The notes below the pieces were generated by a model. The model worked only from the letters and a program-made list of their open reading frames with translations, was not told where the DNA came from and ran no database searches. The position numbers and the translations under genes are program-made. Positions 19,149 to 28,656 of a stretch of DNA of 64,000 nt are shown one piece after another (position 1 is the stretch's first letter; every line of letters starts with the position of its first letter). The stretch is from Comamonadaceae bacterium ALPHA2B (GTDB taxonomy: Bacteria; Pseudomonadota; Gammaproteobacteria; Burkholderiales; Burkholderiaceae_C): NCBI GenBank assembly GCA_005503065.1, contig SCOE01000008.1, positions 1-64,000 on the forward strand. The letters are read 5' to 3'.

Positions 19149-20804
19149 ATGTCCGACCATGGAACGGCTCCCTGCGCATCGGCACCTCCGGGCACCGCAC
19201 CCGGCCCCATGAGCGGCGCCGGATCGAGCTGGGCGCCGCTGCGACGGCGCGATTTCCGGGCGGTCTTCGCCGGCGTGCTGTTCATGCACACCACCAACTG
19301 GCTCAACCAGGTGGGCGGCGCCACGCTGATGAGCACCCTCACGCCCTCGCCCCTCATGACGGCGCTGGTGCAGACGGCCGCCAGCCTGCCGGTGGTGTTC
19401 CTGGGCCTTCCCGCGGGCGCGATCGCAGACCTGGTGGACCGTCGCCGCTGGATGATGCGCATCCAGGCCGGCATGCTCGCGTCCCTGGCATGCGCGATTG
19501 CCTTCGTGCTGCTGGGTGCGCTCACGCCGGCATCGCTGCTGCTGCTGACGCTGGTTGTGGGCGTCGGGCTGGCCCTGCAGACGCCGGCGTCGCAGGCCGT
19601 CTACACCGAGGTCGTGCCGCGCGAGGAACTGCCCGAGGCGATGGCGCTGGGCAGCATGAGCTTCAACCTCTCGCGCATCGTCGGCCCGGCGCTGGCCGGC
19701 GCGGTGATCGGGGTGGCGGGCGCGCTGGGCCTGTACGTGGCGCTGGCCCTGTGCTGCGGATTCATCCTCTTCAGCCTCACGCGCTGGCGGGCGCACGGCG
19801 AGCGTGGCAGCAGCGCGCCGGAGCGGCTGTGGAGCGCCCTGCGCGGCGGGATGCGCTACGTGCGCCATTCGCCCGACTGCCACCGGCCGCTGCTCTACAC
19901 CCTGGTTTACATGAGCTGCGGCAGTGCCGCCTGGGCCCTGCTGCCGGTGCTGGCGCGCGACGCTTACGGGCTGGGCACCCAGGGCTACGGCCTGCTGCTC
20001 GGCGCATTCGGCGCCGGTGGCGTGGGCGGCGTGTTCCTGATGCCGCACGTGCGCGCACGCATCGGGCTGCCGCGGATCGTGGTGGGCTCGACGGCGCTGT
20101 TTGCTGCGGTCACGGCCACGCTCTCAGCGGCCGTGCCGCTGCCGCTGGCACTGGCCGCCCTGGTGATCGGCGGCGGGGCCTGGATGATCGGCGCGACGCT
20201 GATGTACACCGCCCTGCAGGACACCCTGCCCGACTGGGTGCGCGCTCGCGGCCTGTCGATCTACAACCTGGTGTACTTCACCGCCATGGCCGGCGGGGCC
20301 GCGCTGTGGGGCCTGCTCACCGCACCCATCGGCACCCGCGGCGCGCTCGGCGTCGCGGCCGGCTGCATGGGCGTGGCGGCCTGGCTCTTCACACGCATCC
20401 CGCTGCATCCGTCGTCGCTGCGCCTGCAGCGGGCGCCGGCGTTGCCGGAGGCCGATCCGCTCGCCTTTGCCGAGCCACCGCCGGCAGATGACGAGGGGCC
20501 GCTCATCGTGCAGATCAGCTACCGGGTACGGCCCGACTGCGGCGCCGACTTCCTGGCCGCCGCACGCGAAGTCCAGCGGTCGTGCCGCCGCAACGGGGCG
20601 CTGTTCTGGCGGCTGTTTCGCGAGACCGGCACGCCGGACCTGTACGTCGAGCGCTACATGCTCGACTCGTGGCTGGACCACACCCGCCACCTGGACCGGA
20701 CCACCGCCACCGACCGCGCGCTGCGCGAACGGCTGGAACGCTACCTGCAGCCCGGCACGCGTCCGATCGTGCGCCACCAGTTCGTGCAGGCGCTGCCCGA
20801 CTAG
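19149..20804 (+). CDS. MFS transporter of the transmembrane secretion effector (DUF894) family
   Basis: A 551-residue protein. Residues about 25-430 form 10-12 hydrophobic segments with LGLPAGAIADLVDRRRWMMR as the MFS loop signature. Residues about 455-551 form a soluble domain (VQISYRVRPDCGADFLAAAR to RYLQPGTRPIVRHQFVQALP) that resembles ABM-type ferredoxin-like folds and is common at the C-terminus of this family, which includes EntS-like exporters. An alternative start MSGAGSSWAP lies 20 codons downstream; neither has a clear Shine-Dalgarno. Substrate unknown. Confidence 0.88.
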   Translation: MSDHGTAPCASAPPGTAPGPMSGAGSSWAPLRRRDFRAVFAGVLFMHTTNWLNQVGGATLMSTLTPSPLMTALVQTAASLPVVFLGLPAGAIADLVDRRRWMMRIQAGMLASLACAIAFVLLGALTPASLLLLTLVVGVGLALQTPASQAVYTEVVPREELPEAMALGSMSFNLSRIVGPALAGAVIGVAGALGLYVALALCCGFILFSLTRWRAHGERGSSAPERLWSALRGGMRYVRHSPDCHRPLLYTLVYMSCGSAAWALLPVLARDAYGLGTQGYGLLLGAFGAGGVGGVFLMPHVRARIGLPRIVVGSTALFAAVTATLSAAVPLPLALAALVIGGGAWMIGATLMYTALQDTLPDWVRARGLSIYNLVYFTAMAGGAALWGLLTAPIGTRGALGVAAGCMGVAAWLFTRIPLHPSSLRLQRAPALPEADPLAFAEPPPADDEGPLIVQISYRVRPDCGADFLAAAREVQRSCRRNGALFWRLFRETGTPDLYVERYMLDSWLDHTRHLDRTTATDRALRERLERYLQPGTRPIVRHQFVQALPD

Positions 20805-20818
20805 GCGGCGCCGCCGGC

Positions 20819-21523
20819 TCAGCGCGCCACGCCCAGCAGCCGGTCCAGCACCTCGGGCTGCGCGGCCAGCGCGTCGGCGCGGTCGCGGTGCACCACGGCG
20901 CCATGGTCGAGCACCACCGCCTCGTCGGAGATCGCGAGGATCGCCTGTGGATGCTGCTCGACGATGATGGCCGCCAGGCCCTCGTCCCGCGTGATGCGGC
21001 GGATGGCGCGCAGCAGCTCCTCCACGATGATCGGCGCCAGGCCCTCGAGCGGCTCGTCGAGCAGCAGCAGGCGCGGGTTGACCACCAGCGCGCGCGCCAC
21101 TGCGAGCATCTGCTGCTCGCCGCCCGACAACTGGGTGCCGAGGTTGCCCTTGCGTTCGGCCAGGCGCGGGAACATCTCGTAGGCACGCGCGGGCGTCCAG
21201 CGCCCGGCGCGTGCCACGGCGGTGAGGTTCTCGTGCACGGTGAGCGATTTGAAGATGTTGCGCTCCTGCGGCACCCAGCCGATGCCGGCCGCGGCGCGCT
21301 GGTGCGGCGCGAGGCGGTCCAGGCGCGTGCCCCCAAGCGTGATCGTGCCGCCGTGCTGGCGCGTCGCGCCCGCCAGCGTGTTGATCAGCGTGGTCTTGCC
21401 GGTGCCGTTGCGGCCCAGCAGCGCCAGGGTCTGGCCTTCGATCACGGTGAGCGACACGCCGTCGATCACCACGGCCTCGCCGTAGCCGGCGCGCAACTGT
21501 TCGACGCGCAGCAGATCAGCCAT
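20819..21523 (-). CDS. livF: Branched-chain/aromatic-acid-type ABC transporter ATPase LivF
   Basis: A 234-residue ATPase with Walker [10 protein letters not shown] near residue 38, signature LSGGEQQ near 136, Walker [12 protein letters not shown] and the switch His in IVEQHP. It is the last gene of a five-gene operon (substrate-binding protein, LivH, LivM, LivG, LivF), and its start overlaps the end of livG by eight bases. The family energises uptake of branched-chain amino acids, amides or aromatic acids. Nearby vanAB suggests an aromatic substrate. Confidence 0.93.
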   Translation of the reverse strand: MADLLRVEQLRAGYGEAVVIDGVSLTVIEGQTLALLGRNGTGKTTLINTLAGATRQHGGTITLGGTRLDRLAPHQRAAAGIGWVPQERNIFKSLTVHENLTAVARAGRWTPARAYEMFPRLAERKGNLGTQLSGGEQQMLAVARALVVNPRLLLLDEPLEGLAPIIVEELLRAIRRITRDEGLAAIIVEQHPQAILAISDEAVVLDHGAVVHRDRADALAAQPEVLDRLLGVAR

Positions 21524-22286
21524 GGCTCGCCTCCGTTCCATGGCCCAGGTAGACCTCGCGCACGCGCGGGTCGGCGGCGATGGCCTCGGGATCGCCTTCG
21601 GTGAGCAGCGTGCCATTGACCAGCACCGTCATGCGGTCGGCGAAGGCGAAGACCAGGTCCATGTCGTGTTCGATCAGCAGCACCGAGACGTCGGCCGGCA
21701 GCGCGGCCACGGTCTGCAGCAGCTCTTCGCGCTCGCCCGCCGGCACGCCGGCCACCGGCTCGTCGAGCAGCAGCACCCTGGGCTCGCAGGCCAGGGCGAT
21801 GGCGATCTCCAGCAGGCGGCGCTTGCCGTAGGCCAGATGCTGCACGCGTTGCTGCGCCACGTCGGCGAGATGGAACTGCTCGAGCAACTCGCCCGCACGG
21901 TCTGCTACGGATTTCGTAGCGCCCAGCGCCCGCCACCATTGGCCGGACAGCCCTTTTTGCTGTGAAACCACGAGCGCGAGCGTCTCCAGCGGCGTCATCG
22001 AGTCGAAGAGCTGGTTGATCTGGAAGGTGCGCACCAGGCCACGCGCCACGCGCTGGTGCGGCGCGAGCTGGGTGATGTCCTCGCCCATCAGCGCGATGCG
22101 GCCCGCCGTGGGCACGAGCACGCCGGTCAGCAGGTTGATGAGCGTGGTCTTGCCCGCGCCGTTGGGGCCGATGAGCGCATGGCGCGCGCCGCGGCGCAGT
22201 TGCAGCGACACGTCGTTCGTCGCGGTGATGCCGCCGAAGCGCATCACCAGGCCATCGGCCTGCAGGACGGTGTCTGCCGTGCTCAT
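21516..22286 (-). CDS. livG: ABC transporter ATPase LivG
   Basis: A 256-residue ATPase starting [19 protein letters not shown]. Walker A is GPNGAGKTT near residue 40, the signature region is [12 protein letters not shown] and Walker B is [11 protein letters not shown], followed by [11 protein letters not shown]. The variable helical segment at about residues 106-131 ([20 protein letters not shown]) is encoded by an antisense copy of the genome's short repeat (copy f). The start overlaps the livM stop by four bases (ATGA), indicating coupled translation. Confidence 0.94.
   Translation of the reverse strand: MSTADTVLQADGLVMRFGGITATNDVSLQLRRGARHALIGPNGAGKTTLINLLTGVLVPTAGRIALMGEDITQLAPHQRVARGLVRTFQINQLFDSMTPLETLALVVSQQKGLSGQWWRALGATKSVADRAGELLEQFHLADVAQQRVQHLAYGKRRLLEIAIALACEPRVLLLDEPVAGVPAGEREELLQTVAALPADVSVLLIEHDMDLVFAFADRMTVLVNGTLLTEGDPEAIAADPRVREVYLGHGTEASHG
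21901..21968 (+). repeat. Intragenic copy f of the Comamonadaceae-type repeat, inside livG
   Basis: On the plus strand it reads TCTGCTACGGATTTCGTAGC, then GCCCAGCGCCCGCCACC and ends GACAGCCCTTTTTGCTGTG. It matches copy c (10319-10380) in block order and in the T-rich tail. It lies antisense within the coding sequence of livG and keeps the frame open. Confidence 0.65.
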
Positions 22287-23251
22287 GCCTCCCTCCCGAA
22301 CCAGGTCCATGGCTTGAGCAGCCGGTCGCGGCCCACCAGCACCAGCAGCACGAGGATGAGGCCGATCCAGAACATCCAGTATTGCGGCGTGACGGCGGAC
22401 AGCCAGTCCTGTAGCAGCTTGAAGACGATCGCCCCCGCCACGCCGCCGTAGAGCCAGCCCACGCCGCCGATGACCAGCATCAGCAGCACGTCGGCCGAGC
22501 GGTCGAAGGCCAGCACGTCGAGCGAGGCGAAGCCGGTGGTCTGCGCCAGCAGCGCGCCGGCGGCCCCCGCGATGGCGGCGGCGATGGTGTAGACGGTCAC
22601 CATGCGTGCCGCCACCGGCACGCCGATGGCCATGGCACGCAGGCGGTTGTCGCGGATCGCCTTGAGCGTGGCGCCGAAGGGCGAATGCACGATGCGCCGC
22701 ATCAGCAGGAAGAGCACGAGCACCACGGTGAGCGAGTACCAAGCCGCGGTTCGCCCGAAGAGGTCGAATTCGAACAGGCCCAGCACCGGCCCCATGACGA
22801 CCCCCTGCAGTCCGTCGGCGCCGCCGGTGAGCCAGTCGAGCTTGTTGGCCAGTTCGAGCAGCAGCAGCGCCGTGCCCAGCGTGACCATCAGCCGCGTGAG
22901 GTCGGTGCCGCGCAGGATGGTGATGCTGGCCACCGCGCCCAGGACCGCGCACAGCACGATGGCGAACAGCAGCCCGACGGTCGGGTCGGGCATGACCAGC
23001 TTGGCGAAAAGGGCCGCCGCGTACGCGCCGAAACCGAAAAAGGCCGCATGGCCCAGCGAGACGATGCCGGTGTAGCCAAGGATCAGGTCCAGCGACATCG
23101 CGAACAGCGCGACGATGGCGATCTCGTTGACCATGAGCGAGTGCGAGGGCGTGATGAGCGGCAACGCGAAGGCGCCGGCCCACAGCACGAACTCCCACCA
23201 GCGCCAGCGCGCCTTCTGCAGCAGGGGCGCCTGCCAATCGATGCCGCTCAT
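22283..23251 (-). CDS. livM: ABC transporter permease LivM
   Basis: A 322-residue permease with about nine membrane segments. [20 protein letters not shown] is the classical LivM N-terminal motif, and [20 protein letters not shown] is the cytoplasmic coupling loop that contacts the ATPase. Start [11 protein letters not shown]; four-base overlaps with livH upstream and livG downstream place it firmly in the operon. Forms the inner-membrane pore with LivH. Confidence 0.94.
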   Translation of the reverse strand: MSGIDWQAPLLQKARWRWWEFVLWAGAFALPLITPSHSLMVNEIAIVALFAMSLDLILGYTGIVSLGHAAFFGFGAYAAALFAKLVMPDPTVGLLFAIVLCAVLGAVASITILRGTDLTRLMVTLGTALLLLELANKLDWLTGGADGLQGVVMGPVLGLFEFDLFGRTAAWYSLTVVLVLFLLMRRIVHSPFGATLKAIRDNRLRAMAIGVPVAARMVTVYTIAAAIAGAAGALLAQTTGFASLDVLAFDRSADVLLMLVIGGVGWLYGGVAGAIVFKLLQDWLSAVTPQYWMFWIGLILVLLVLVGRDRLLKPWTWFGREA

Positions 23252-24120
23252 CGGGCACCTCGCCGCGTGAACAGGCCCTGCGGCCGCCACATGAGGATCA
23301 GGATCATCAGCAGATAGACCGTGAAGGCGCCCATCTTGGGTATGTAGTACTTGCCCGCCACGTCCGCAATGCCCAGCAGCAACGCCGCCAGAAGCGGCCC
23401 GGTGATGGACGAGGTGCCGCCCACCGAGACCACGATCAGGAAATAGATCATGTACTTGAGCGGGAAGGTCGGATCGAGCCCCAGTATCTCGGCGCCCAGC
23501 GCGCCGCCCAGGCCCGCCAGCCCCGAGCCGACGGCGAAGGTCAGCAGGAACACCACGTTGACGTTGATGCCCAGGCCCGAGGCCACGCGCGGATCGTCCA
23601 CCGCCGCGCGCAGGCGGCTGCCGAATCGCGTGCGCGCCAGGATGAACTGCAGCACCACGGTGAGCACCGCGCAGACCGCGATGATGAAGAGCCGGTAGTG
23701 CCCCATGCCCAGCAGCAGCGCGCCGTCGCCGATCTCGGTACGGCCGCGCAACCACTCGGGCAACTGGATGTTCTGCTGCGAGGAGCCGACGAAGTAGTCC
23801 AGGCCCGCCACGGCCATGAAGGCCAGGCCGATGGAGAACAGCACCTGGTCCAGGTGCGGCTTGCCGTACATGGGCCGGTACAGCGTGCGTTCGAGCAGCG
23901 CGCCGATCAGCGCCACGCCCACGAAGGCCAGCGGCAGGCAAGCCAGGAAGGGGATGCCGGCCTTCTGCATCGCGAACACGGTGATGTACCCGCCCGCCAT
24001 GGCAAAGGCCCCGTGCGCCAGGTTGATGAAATTCATCAACCCCAGCGTCACGGCCAGCCCGACCGCGAGCACGAAAAGCAGCATGCCGTAGGCAATGCCG
24101 TCGAAAAGAATGGTCAACAT
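23248..24120 (-). CDS. livH: ABC transporter permease LivH
   Basis: A 290-residue permease starting [40 protein letters not shown] is the diagnostic LivH motif, and [20 protein letters not shown] is the coupling loop. About eight membrane segments. It is the second gene of the operon after the binding-protein gene and overlaps livM by four bases. The 143-base gap before it contains GC-rich sequence but no gene. Confidence 0.94.
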   Translation of the reverse strand: MLTILFDGIAYGMLLFVLAVGLAVTLGLMNFINLAHGAFAMAGGYITVFAMQKAGIPFLACLPLAFVGVALIGALLERTLYRPMYGKPHLDQVLFSIGLAFMAVAGLDYFVGSSQQNIQLPEWLRGRTEIGDGALLLGMGHYRLFIIAVCAVLTVVLQFILARTRFGSRLRAAVDDPRVASGLGINVNVVFLLTFAVGSGLAGLGGALGAEILGLDPTFPLKYMIYFLIVVSVGGTSSITGPLLAALLLGIADVAGKYYIPKMGAFTVYLLMILILMWRPQGLFTRRGAR

Positions 24121-24263
24121 ATCAACGAGTCAACAGCTTGCCCAGCGAACACCGATTCCAGCCACGTGCCGCGGAACCGGCTTTGCCGGGCCGCAGGCAG
24201 GGTCCCCTCCTCGGGAGGTGGCGAATTACACGCAGCGAAGCGGAGTGAAAAGCCGGGAGGCAG

Positions 24264-25451
24264 TCATTTCGCCTTTCCAGGATCCTTCACGGCCTTCAGC
24301 ACGTCGAACTCGACGTTGTAGAGCTTGCCGTCCTTCCTCTCGACCTTGCGCAGGTACACGTCCTGCACGATGTCGCGAGTCTGGGCGTCGATCAGGACCT
24401 GGCCGCGCGGGCTCTCGAAGACCTGGCCCTTCATCTTGTCGAGCAGCGCCTGGCCGTCGCCCTTGCCGCCGGTGGCCTTCAGGGCCTCGTAGATGATGCG
24501 CATGCCGTCGTAGCCACCGACGGCCATGAAGTTCGGGCGCATGCCCTTGTTGGCCTTCTCGAAGGCCTCGACGAACTTCTTGTTCAGGGCCGAGGGGTGC
24601 GCGGCGGAGTAATGGTGCGTGGTGACCACGCCCAGCGCGCCCTCGCCCATGTCGTTGAGCTGGTCGTCGTCGGTCACGTCGCCGGTGGCGATGAGCTTGA
24701 TGCCGGCCTTGTCCAGGCCGCGCTCGAGGAACTGCTTCATCACCGCCGCGCCGGCGCCCGAGGGCACGAAGACGAAGAGCGCATCGGGCTTGGCGTCGCG
24801 CACCTTCTGCAGGAAGGGCGCGAAGTCCGGGTTGCGCAGCGGCACGCGCAGCTTCTCGACCACCTTGCCGCCGTTGAGCGCGAAACGCTCGGTGAAGTAC
24901 TTCTCGGCGTCATTGCCCGGGCCGTAGTCGGACACCAGCGTGACCACCGACTTGATGCCGTTCTTCGGCGCCCAGTCGCCCATGGCGACCGACACCTGCG
25001 GCAGCGTGAAGCTGGAACGCACGATGAAGGGCGAGGCCTCGGTGATGCTCGACGTGGCGGCGGCCATCACCACCTGCGGCACCTTGGCCTGCGTGGCCAG
25101 GGGGGCGGCGGCCAGCGCGGCCGGCGTGACGCCGAAGCCGGCGATGACGTTCACCTTGTCGTTGACGATCAGCTCCTGTGCGAGACGCTTGGTCACGTCG
25201 GGCGTGGCCACGTCGTCCTTGACGATCAGCTCGATCTTGCGGCCGGCGACGGTGTCGCCGTTCTGCGCCATGTACAGGCGCGCGGCGGCCTCGATCTGGC
25301 GGCCCGTGGAAGCCTGCTGGCCGGTCATGGGCAGGATGAGCCCGATCTTGAAGGGGCCGCTCGCCTGCGCCATCGCAGGCAGGCACGCGGCCGAGCCGGC
25401 CAGGGCGATGGCGCTGAGGCCGGCAAGTTGGAGGAAGGGGCGACGCTGCAT
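24264..25451 (-). CDS. Periplasmic substrate-binding protein of the LivK type
   Basis: A 395-residue protein with a Tat/Sec-like signal peptide (MQRRPFLQLAGLSAIALAG, cleavage near AMAQA). The mature part starts SGPFKIGLILPMTGQQASTG, the family pattern for type I periplasmic binding proteins. TLVSDYGPGNDAEKYFTERF and AVGGYDGMRIIYEALKATGG occur in the usual places. It is the first gene of the transporter operon, with a clear AAGGAG site. Homologues in aromatic-degrading bacteria bind benzoate-like or phenylpropanoid acids as well as amino acids, so the substrate is open. Confidence 0.92.
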   Translation of the reverse strand: MQRRPFLQLAGLSAIALAGSAACLPAMAQASGPFKIGLILPMTGQQASTGRQIEAAARLYMAQNGDTVAGRKIELIVKDDVATPDVTKRLAQELIVNDKVNVIAGFGVTPAALAAAPLATQAKVPQVVMAAATSSITEASPFIVRSSFTLPQVSVAMGDWAPKNGIKSVVTLVSDYGPGNDAEKYFTERFALNGGKVVEKLRVPLRNPDFAPFLQKVRDAKPDALFVFVPSGAGAAVMKQFLERGLDKAGIKLIATGDVTDDDQLNDMGEGALGVVTTHHYSAAHPSALNKKFVEAFEKANKGMRPNFMAVGGYDGMRIIYEALKATGGKGDGQALLDKMKGQVFESPRGQVLIDAQTRDIVQDVYLRKVERKDGKLYNVEFDVLKAVKDPGKAK

Positions 25452-25613
25452 GCGGGTGTCTCCTTGGGACGGATCGATTCGAAAGCGGAATATTGTGTTC
25501 AATCGCAACGGCGCGCCTGCGGGGGCAAACCCGGGCCGCACCGACACGCGGCCAGCCATTGCGCGATGACTCGAATGCGTGCGCGATGATCGCGCACCAC
25601 TCCGCGGCACGGC

Positions 25614-26369
25614 TCAGCCATGGCGACGGATCAGTTGCACGCCCGGGAGCACGCCGGCGCCGTCGCCGCGCACTGCATCGCGCAGGTTGCGTTGCGCGAT
25701 GCGGCTGTGCTCGCGCATCAGCGCCTCGGCGCGGGCGCCCTCGCGGGCGGCGATGGCCTCGAGCACGCGGCGGTGCTGGTCCTGGGCCACGTAGAACATG
25801 TCGCGCGAGCGCGGCGAATGGGCCTGCACCACCACGAAGGCCGAGGGCGAGGCAAAAGGCTGCCGCACCGCGCGTTCGAGCTCGCGGGTCAGCACCCGGC
25901 TGTCCGCCATGCGGCCCAGCAGCGCGTGGAACCGGCCGTTGGCCTCCACGTACCGGGAGAACTCCGCGTCGTCCAACTGGGGGCGTGCCAGGGCGGCGTC
26001 GATCTCGGCCAGCGTCGTCTCGGCCTCGGCCATCAGCCCGGACGGCACGCCGCGCTCCGCGGCCAGCCGCGCCATCAGACCTTCCAGCGTGCCGCGCAGC
26101 TCGATGGCGTCGGCCACCTCGCGTTCGGAAAAGGAACGGACCGCGAAGCCGCCGTGCGGCAGGGCCTCGAGCAGGCCCTCCTGCTCCAGCTTGACGAGCG
26201 CCGCGCGGATCGGCGTGCGCGAGATGCCCAGCTTCTCGACGATCGCCACCTCGCCGACCCGGTCGCCCGGCGCCAGTTCTCCGGCCAGGATCATCTCGCG
26301 CAGCTGCAGCTGCGCGCGCAGGGCCTGCGAGCTTCCTTCAGGCAGCGGCGACATGTCGGCGACGAGCAT
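25614..26369 (-). CDS. GntR-family (FCD) regulator, likely VanR
   Basis: A 251-residue regulator. The N-terminal winged helix-turn-helix spans about 15-78 (LAPGDRVGEVAIVEKLGISR, TPIRAALVKLEQEGLL). The C-terminal all-helical FCD domain has an Asp/His metal-site pattern (YVEANGRFHALL, DQHRRVLEAIAAREG). It is transcribed divergently from vanAB. Two TGTATACA palindromes in the shared region are its likely operators. VanR proteins of this class repress vanAB until vanillate binds. This role is inferred from position and fold. Confidence 0.88.
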   Translation of the reverse strand: MLVADMSPLPEGSSQALRAQLQLREMILAGELAPGDRVGEVAIVEKLGISRTPIRAALVKLEQEGLLEALPHGGFAVRSFSEREVADAIELRGTLEGLMARLAAERGVPSGLMAEAETTLAEIDAALARPQLDDAEFSRYVEANGRFHALLGRMADSRVLTRELERAVRQPFASPSAFVVVQAHSPRSRDMFYVAQDQHRRVLEAIAAREGARAEALMREHSRIAQRNLRDAVRGDGAGVLPGVQLIRRHG

Positions 26370-26383
26370 GCAGCAAGTCTAAA

Positions 26384-26391
26384 TGTATACA
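26384..26391. promoter_or_regulatory. Regulator operator candidate 1 (TGTATACA)
   Basis: Perfect 8-base palindrome in context AAATGTATACAG, 15 bases upstream of the GntR start. Identical core at 26458-26465, 74 bases away (about seven helical turns). Confidence 0.6.
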
Positions 26392-26457
26392 GTCCTTGCG
26401 ACTCCAAGCCATTTAATGCTCGTTTACCCTGATATTTCGGCATTTTCCGGCGATCAA

Positions 26458-26465
26458 TGTATACA
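26458..26465. promoter_or_regulatory. Regulator operator candidate 2 (TGTATACA)
   Basis: Perfect palindrome in context CAATGTATACAAC, 51 bases upstream of the vanA start. Both sites share ATGTATACA, and no other copy was noticed near these genes. Confidence 0.6.
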
Positions 26466-26516
26466 ACTTGGACGCGTATTTCGATAATCGAGCCACCTCC
26501 TCAGAGAGTCCACACG

Positions 26517-27572
26517 ATGTTTCCCAAGAACACCTGGTACGTCGCCTGCACCCCCGACGAAATCGACGACAAGCCGCTCGGCCGCACCATCTGCGGCGAG
26601 GCGATGGTCTTCTACCGCGGCCGTGATGGCCAGGCCGTGGCACTGGAAGATTTCTGCCCGCACCGCGGTGCCCCCCTCTCTCTGGGCCAGGTGTGCGAAG
26701 GCCAATTGGTCTGCGGCTACCACGGCCTGGTGATGGGCGAAGAAGGCAAGACGGTGGCCATGCCCGGCCAGCGCGTGCAGGCCTTTCCCTGCATCAAGCG
26801 CTTCGCGGTGGTCGAGCGCCACGGCTTCGTGTGGGTGTGGCCCGGCGACCAGCAGCAGGCCGATCCGGCCAGGATCCACGCCCTCGAGTGGGCCGAGAAC
26901 CCCGAGTGGGCCTACGGCGGCGGCCTGTACCACATCCAGGCCGACTACCGTCTCATGATCGACAACCTGATGGACCTCACGCACGAGACCTACGTGCACA
27001 GCACCAGCATTGGCCAGAAGGAGATTGACGAGACGCCGGTCAACACCAAGACCGAAGGCGAGCAGGTGGTGACCAGCCGCTTCATGGACAACGTGATGGC
27101 CCCGCCCTTCTGGCGCGCCAACCTGCGCGGCAACGGCCTGCCCGACGACCAGCCGGTGGACCGCTGGCAGGTCTGCCGCTTCACGCCACCCAGCCACGTG
27201 ATGATCGAGGTCGGCGTGGCGCTGGCCGGCCATGGCGGCTACCACGCACCCAAGGACAAGAAGGTCTACTCGATCGTGGTGGACTTCATCACGCCGGAGA
27301 CCGAGACCTCGCACTGGTACTTCTGGGGCATGGCGCGCAACTTCAACGTGAAGGACAAGGCGCTCACCGCGCAGATCCGCGAGAACCAGGGCAAGGTCTT
27401 CGCCGAGGACACGGCCGTGCTCGAAGCCCAGCAGCGCTCGCTGCTGGCCCACCCGGGCCGGCGACTGCTGATGCTCAACATCGACGCCGGCGGCGTGCAG
27501 TCGCGCCGCGTGATCGACCGCATCCTGGCGGCCGAGCGTGCCACCCAGCCTGTGGCGGAGGCGACGGCATGA
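26517..27572 (+). CDS. vanA: Vanillate O-demethylase oxygenase subunit
   Basis: A 351-residue Rieske oxygenase that demethylates vanillate to protocatechuate with release of formaldehyde. The Rieske [2Fe-2S] ligands are C47 and H49 (FCPHRGAP) and C66 and H69 (CGYHG). The mononuclear iron region is DNLMDLTHETYVHS, followed by SIGQKEIDE. The start MFPKNTWYVACTPDEIDDKP is near-identical to known VanA proteins. An upstream ATG at 26457 lies inside the operator and was rejected. It overlaps vanB by four bases. Confidence 0.96.
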   Translation: MFPKNTWYVACTPDEIDDKPLGRTICGEAMVFYRGRDGQAVALEDFCPHRGAPLSLGQVCEGQLVCGYHGLVMGEEGKTVAMPGQRVQAFPCIKRFAVVERHGFVWVWPGDQQQADPARIHALEWAENPEWAYGGGLYHIQADYRLMIDNLMDLTHETYVHSTSIGQKEIDETPVNTKTEGEQVVTSRFMDNVMAPPFWRANLRGNGLPDDQPVDRWQVCRFTPPSHVMIEVGVALAGHGGYHAPKDKKVYSIVVDFITPETETSHWYFWGMARNFNVKDKALTAQIRENQGKVFAEDTAVLEAQQRSLLAHPGRRLLMLNIDAGGVQSRRVIDRILAAERATQPVAEATA

Positions 27573-28534
27573 CGATCGAGGTGCGCGTCCGCAGCAAGCG
27601 TGAGGTGGCCGAGGGCATCTGCGCCTTCGAGCTCGAGCGTGCGGACGGCGGCCCGCTGCCGGCCTTCGGCGCAGGCTCGCACATCGACGTGCATGTGCCC
27701 GGCGGCCCGGTGCGGCAGTATTCGCTGAGCAACATTCACGGCCCGGACCGGGCATCGCGCGGGCACTACCGCATCGCCGTGCTGCGCGAGCCCGCTTCGC
27801 GCGGCGGCTCCGCCGGCATGCACGAAAAGGTGAACGAGGGCGACCTGCTCACCATCGGCGAACCTCGCAACCACTTCCCGCTGCACGACGCGCCGCGCAG
27901 CCTGCTGCTGGCCGGTGGCATCGGCGTCACGCCGATCCTGTGCATGGCCCAGCGGCTGGCCGCCTGGGGCGCCGATTTCGAGATGCACTACTGCACCCGT
28001 TCGGCGCCGCGCACGGCGTTTCGCGACGAGATCGCCGGCAGCAGCTTCGCCGACAAGGTGCACTTCCACCACGACGACGGCGACGAGGCGCAGAAGCTGC
28101 GTGCAGCCGACTTGCTGGCGCGTCCCGAGCCCGGCACGCAGGTCTACGTCTGCGGCCCCGGCGGCTTCATCGAGCACGTGATGGGCATCGCCAAGGCCCA
28201 GGGCTGGCCCGCGAACCAGCTCCACACCGAGTACTTCACCGCCGCCGCACAGGACACCTCGGGCGACCAGCCCTTCCAGGTCAAGCTCACCAGCAGCGGG
28301 CAGACCTACACCGTGTCCAAGGACCGCAGCGTGGTCGAGACGCTGCGCGCCCACGGCGTGGAGGTGATGACCGCCTGCGAGCAGGGCGTGTGCGGCACCT
28401 GCCTCACGCGCGTGCTCGAGGGCACGCCAGAGCACCGGGACGTCTACTTGACCGATGAGGAGAAGGCCGCGGGCGACCAGTTCCTGCCTTGCTGCTCGCG
28501 CGCGAAGACGTCGATGCTCGTGCTCGACCTCTGA
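27569..28534 (+). CDS. vanB: Vanillate O-demethylase reductase subunit
   Basis: A 321-residue reductase. The FMN/NAD domains come first: RQYSLSNIHGPD binds flavin, LLLAGGIGVTPILCMAQRLA binds NAD(P)H and YVCGPGGFIEHV closes that module. A C-terminal plant-type [2Fe-2S] ferredoxin domain follows, with cysteines in TACEQGVCGTC and in PCCSRA. It passes electrons from NADH to VanA. Translation is coupled to vanA by an ATGA overlap. Confidence 0.96.
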   Translation: MTIEVRVRSKREVAEGICAFELERADGGPLPAFGAGSHIDVHVPGGPVRQYSLSNIHGPDRASRGHYRIAVLREPASRGGSAGMHEKVNEGDLLTIGEPRNHFPLHDAPRSLLLAGGIGVTPILCMAQRLAAWGADFEMHYCTRSAPRTAFRDEIAGSSFADKVHFHHDDGDEAQKLRAADLLARPEPGTQVYVCGPGGFIEHVMGIAKAQGWPANQLHTEYFTAAAQDTSGDQPFQVKLTSSGQTYTVSKDRSVVETLRAHGVEVMTACEQGVCGTCLTRVLEGTPEHRDVYLTDEEKAAGDQFLPCCSRAKTSMLVLDL

Positions 28535-28656
28535 AGCCGCACAGCCATGGCCCGGGAGGCGCCGAGGCGGCGCCAATCCAGTTACATTCAAGAATCATTT
28601 TGCGCCCCGGCCACCGGACCGGCGGCGTGTTTTCCAGCACCCAAGGAGACCCGTCC

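Noticed and set aside
21516-23258. A 580-residue minus-strand frame that seems to fuse LivM-like and LivG sequence
   Set aside because: The first part is an out-of-frame reading of livM; the real livG start is the ATG at 22286, which overlaps the livM stop by four bases. No fusion is needed.
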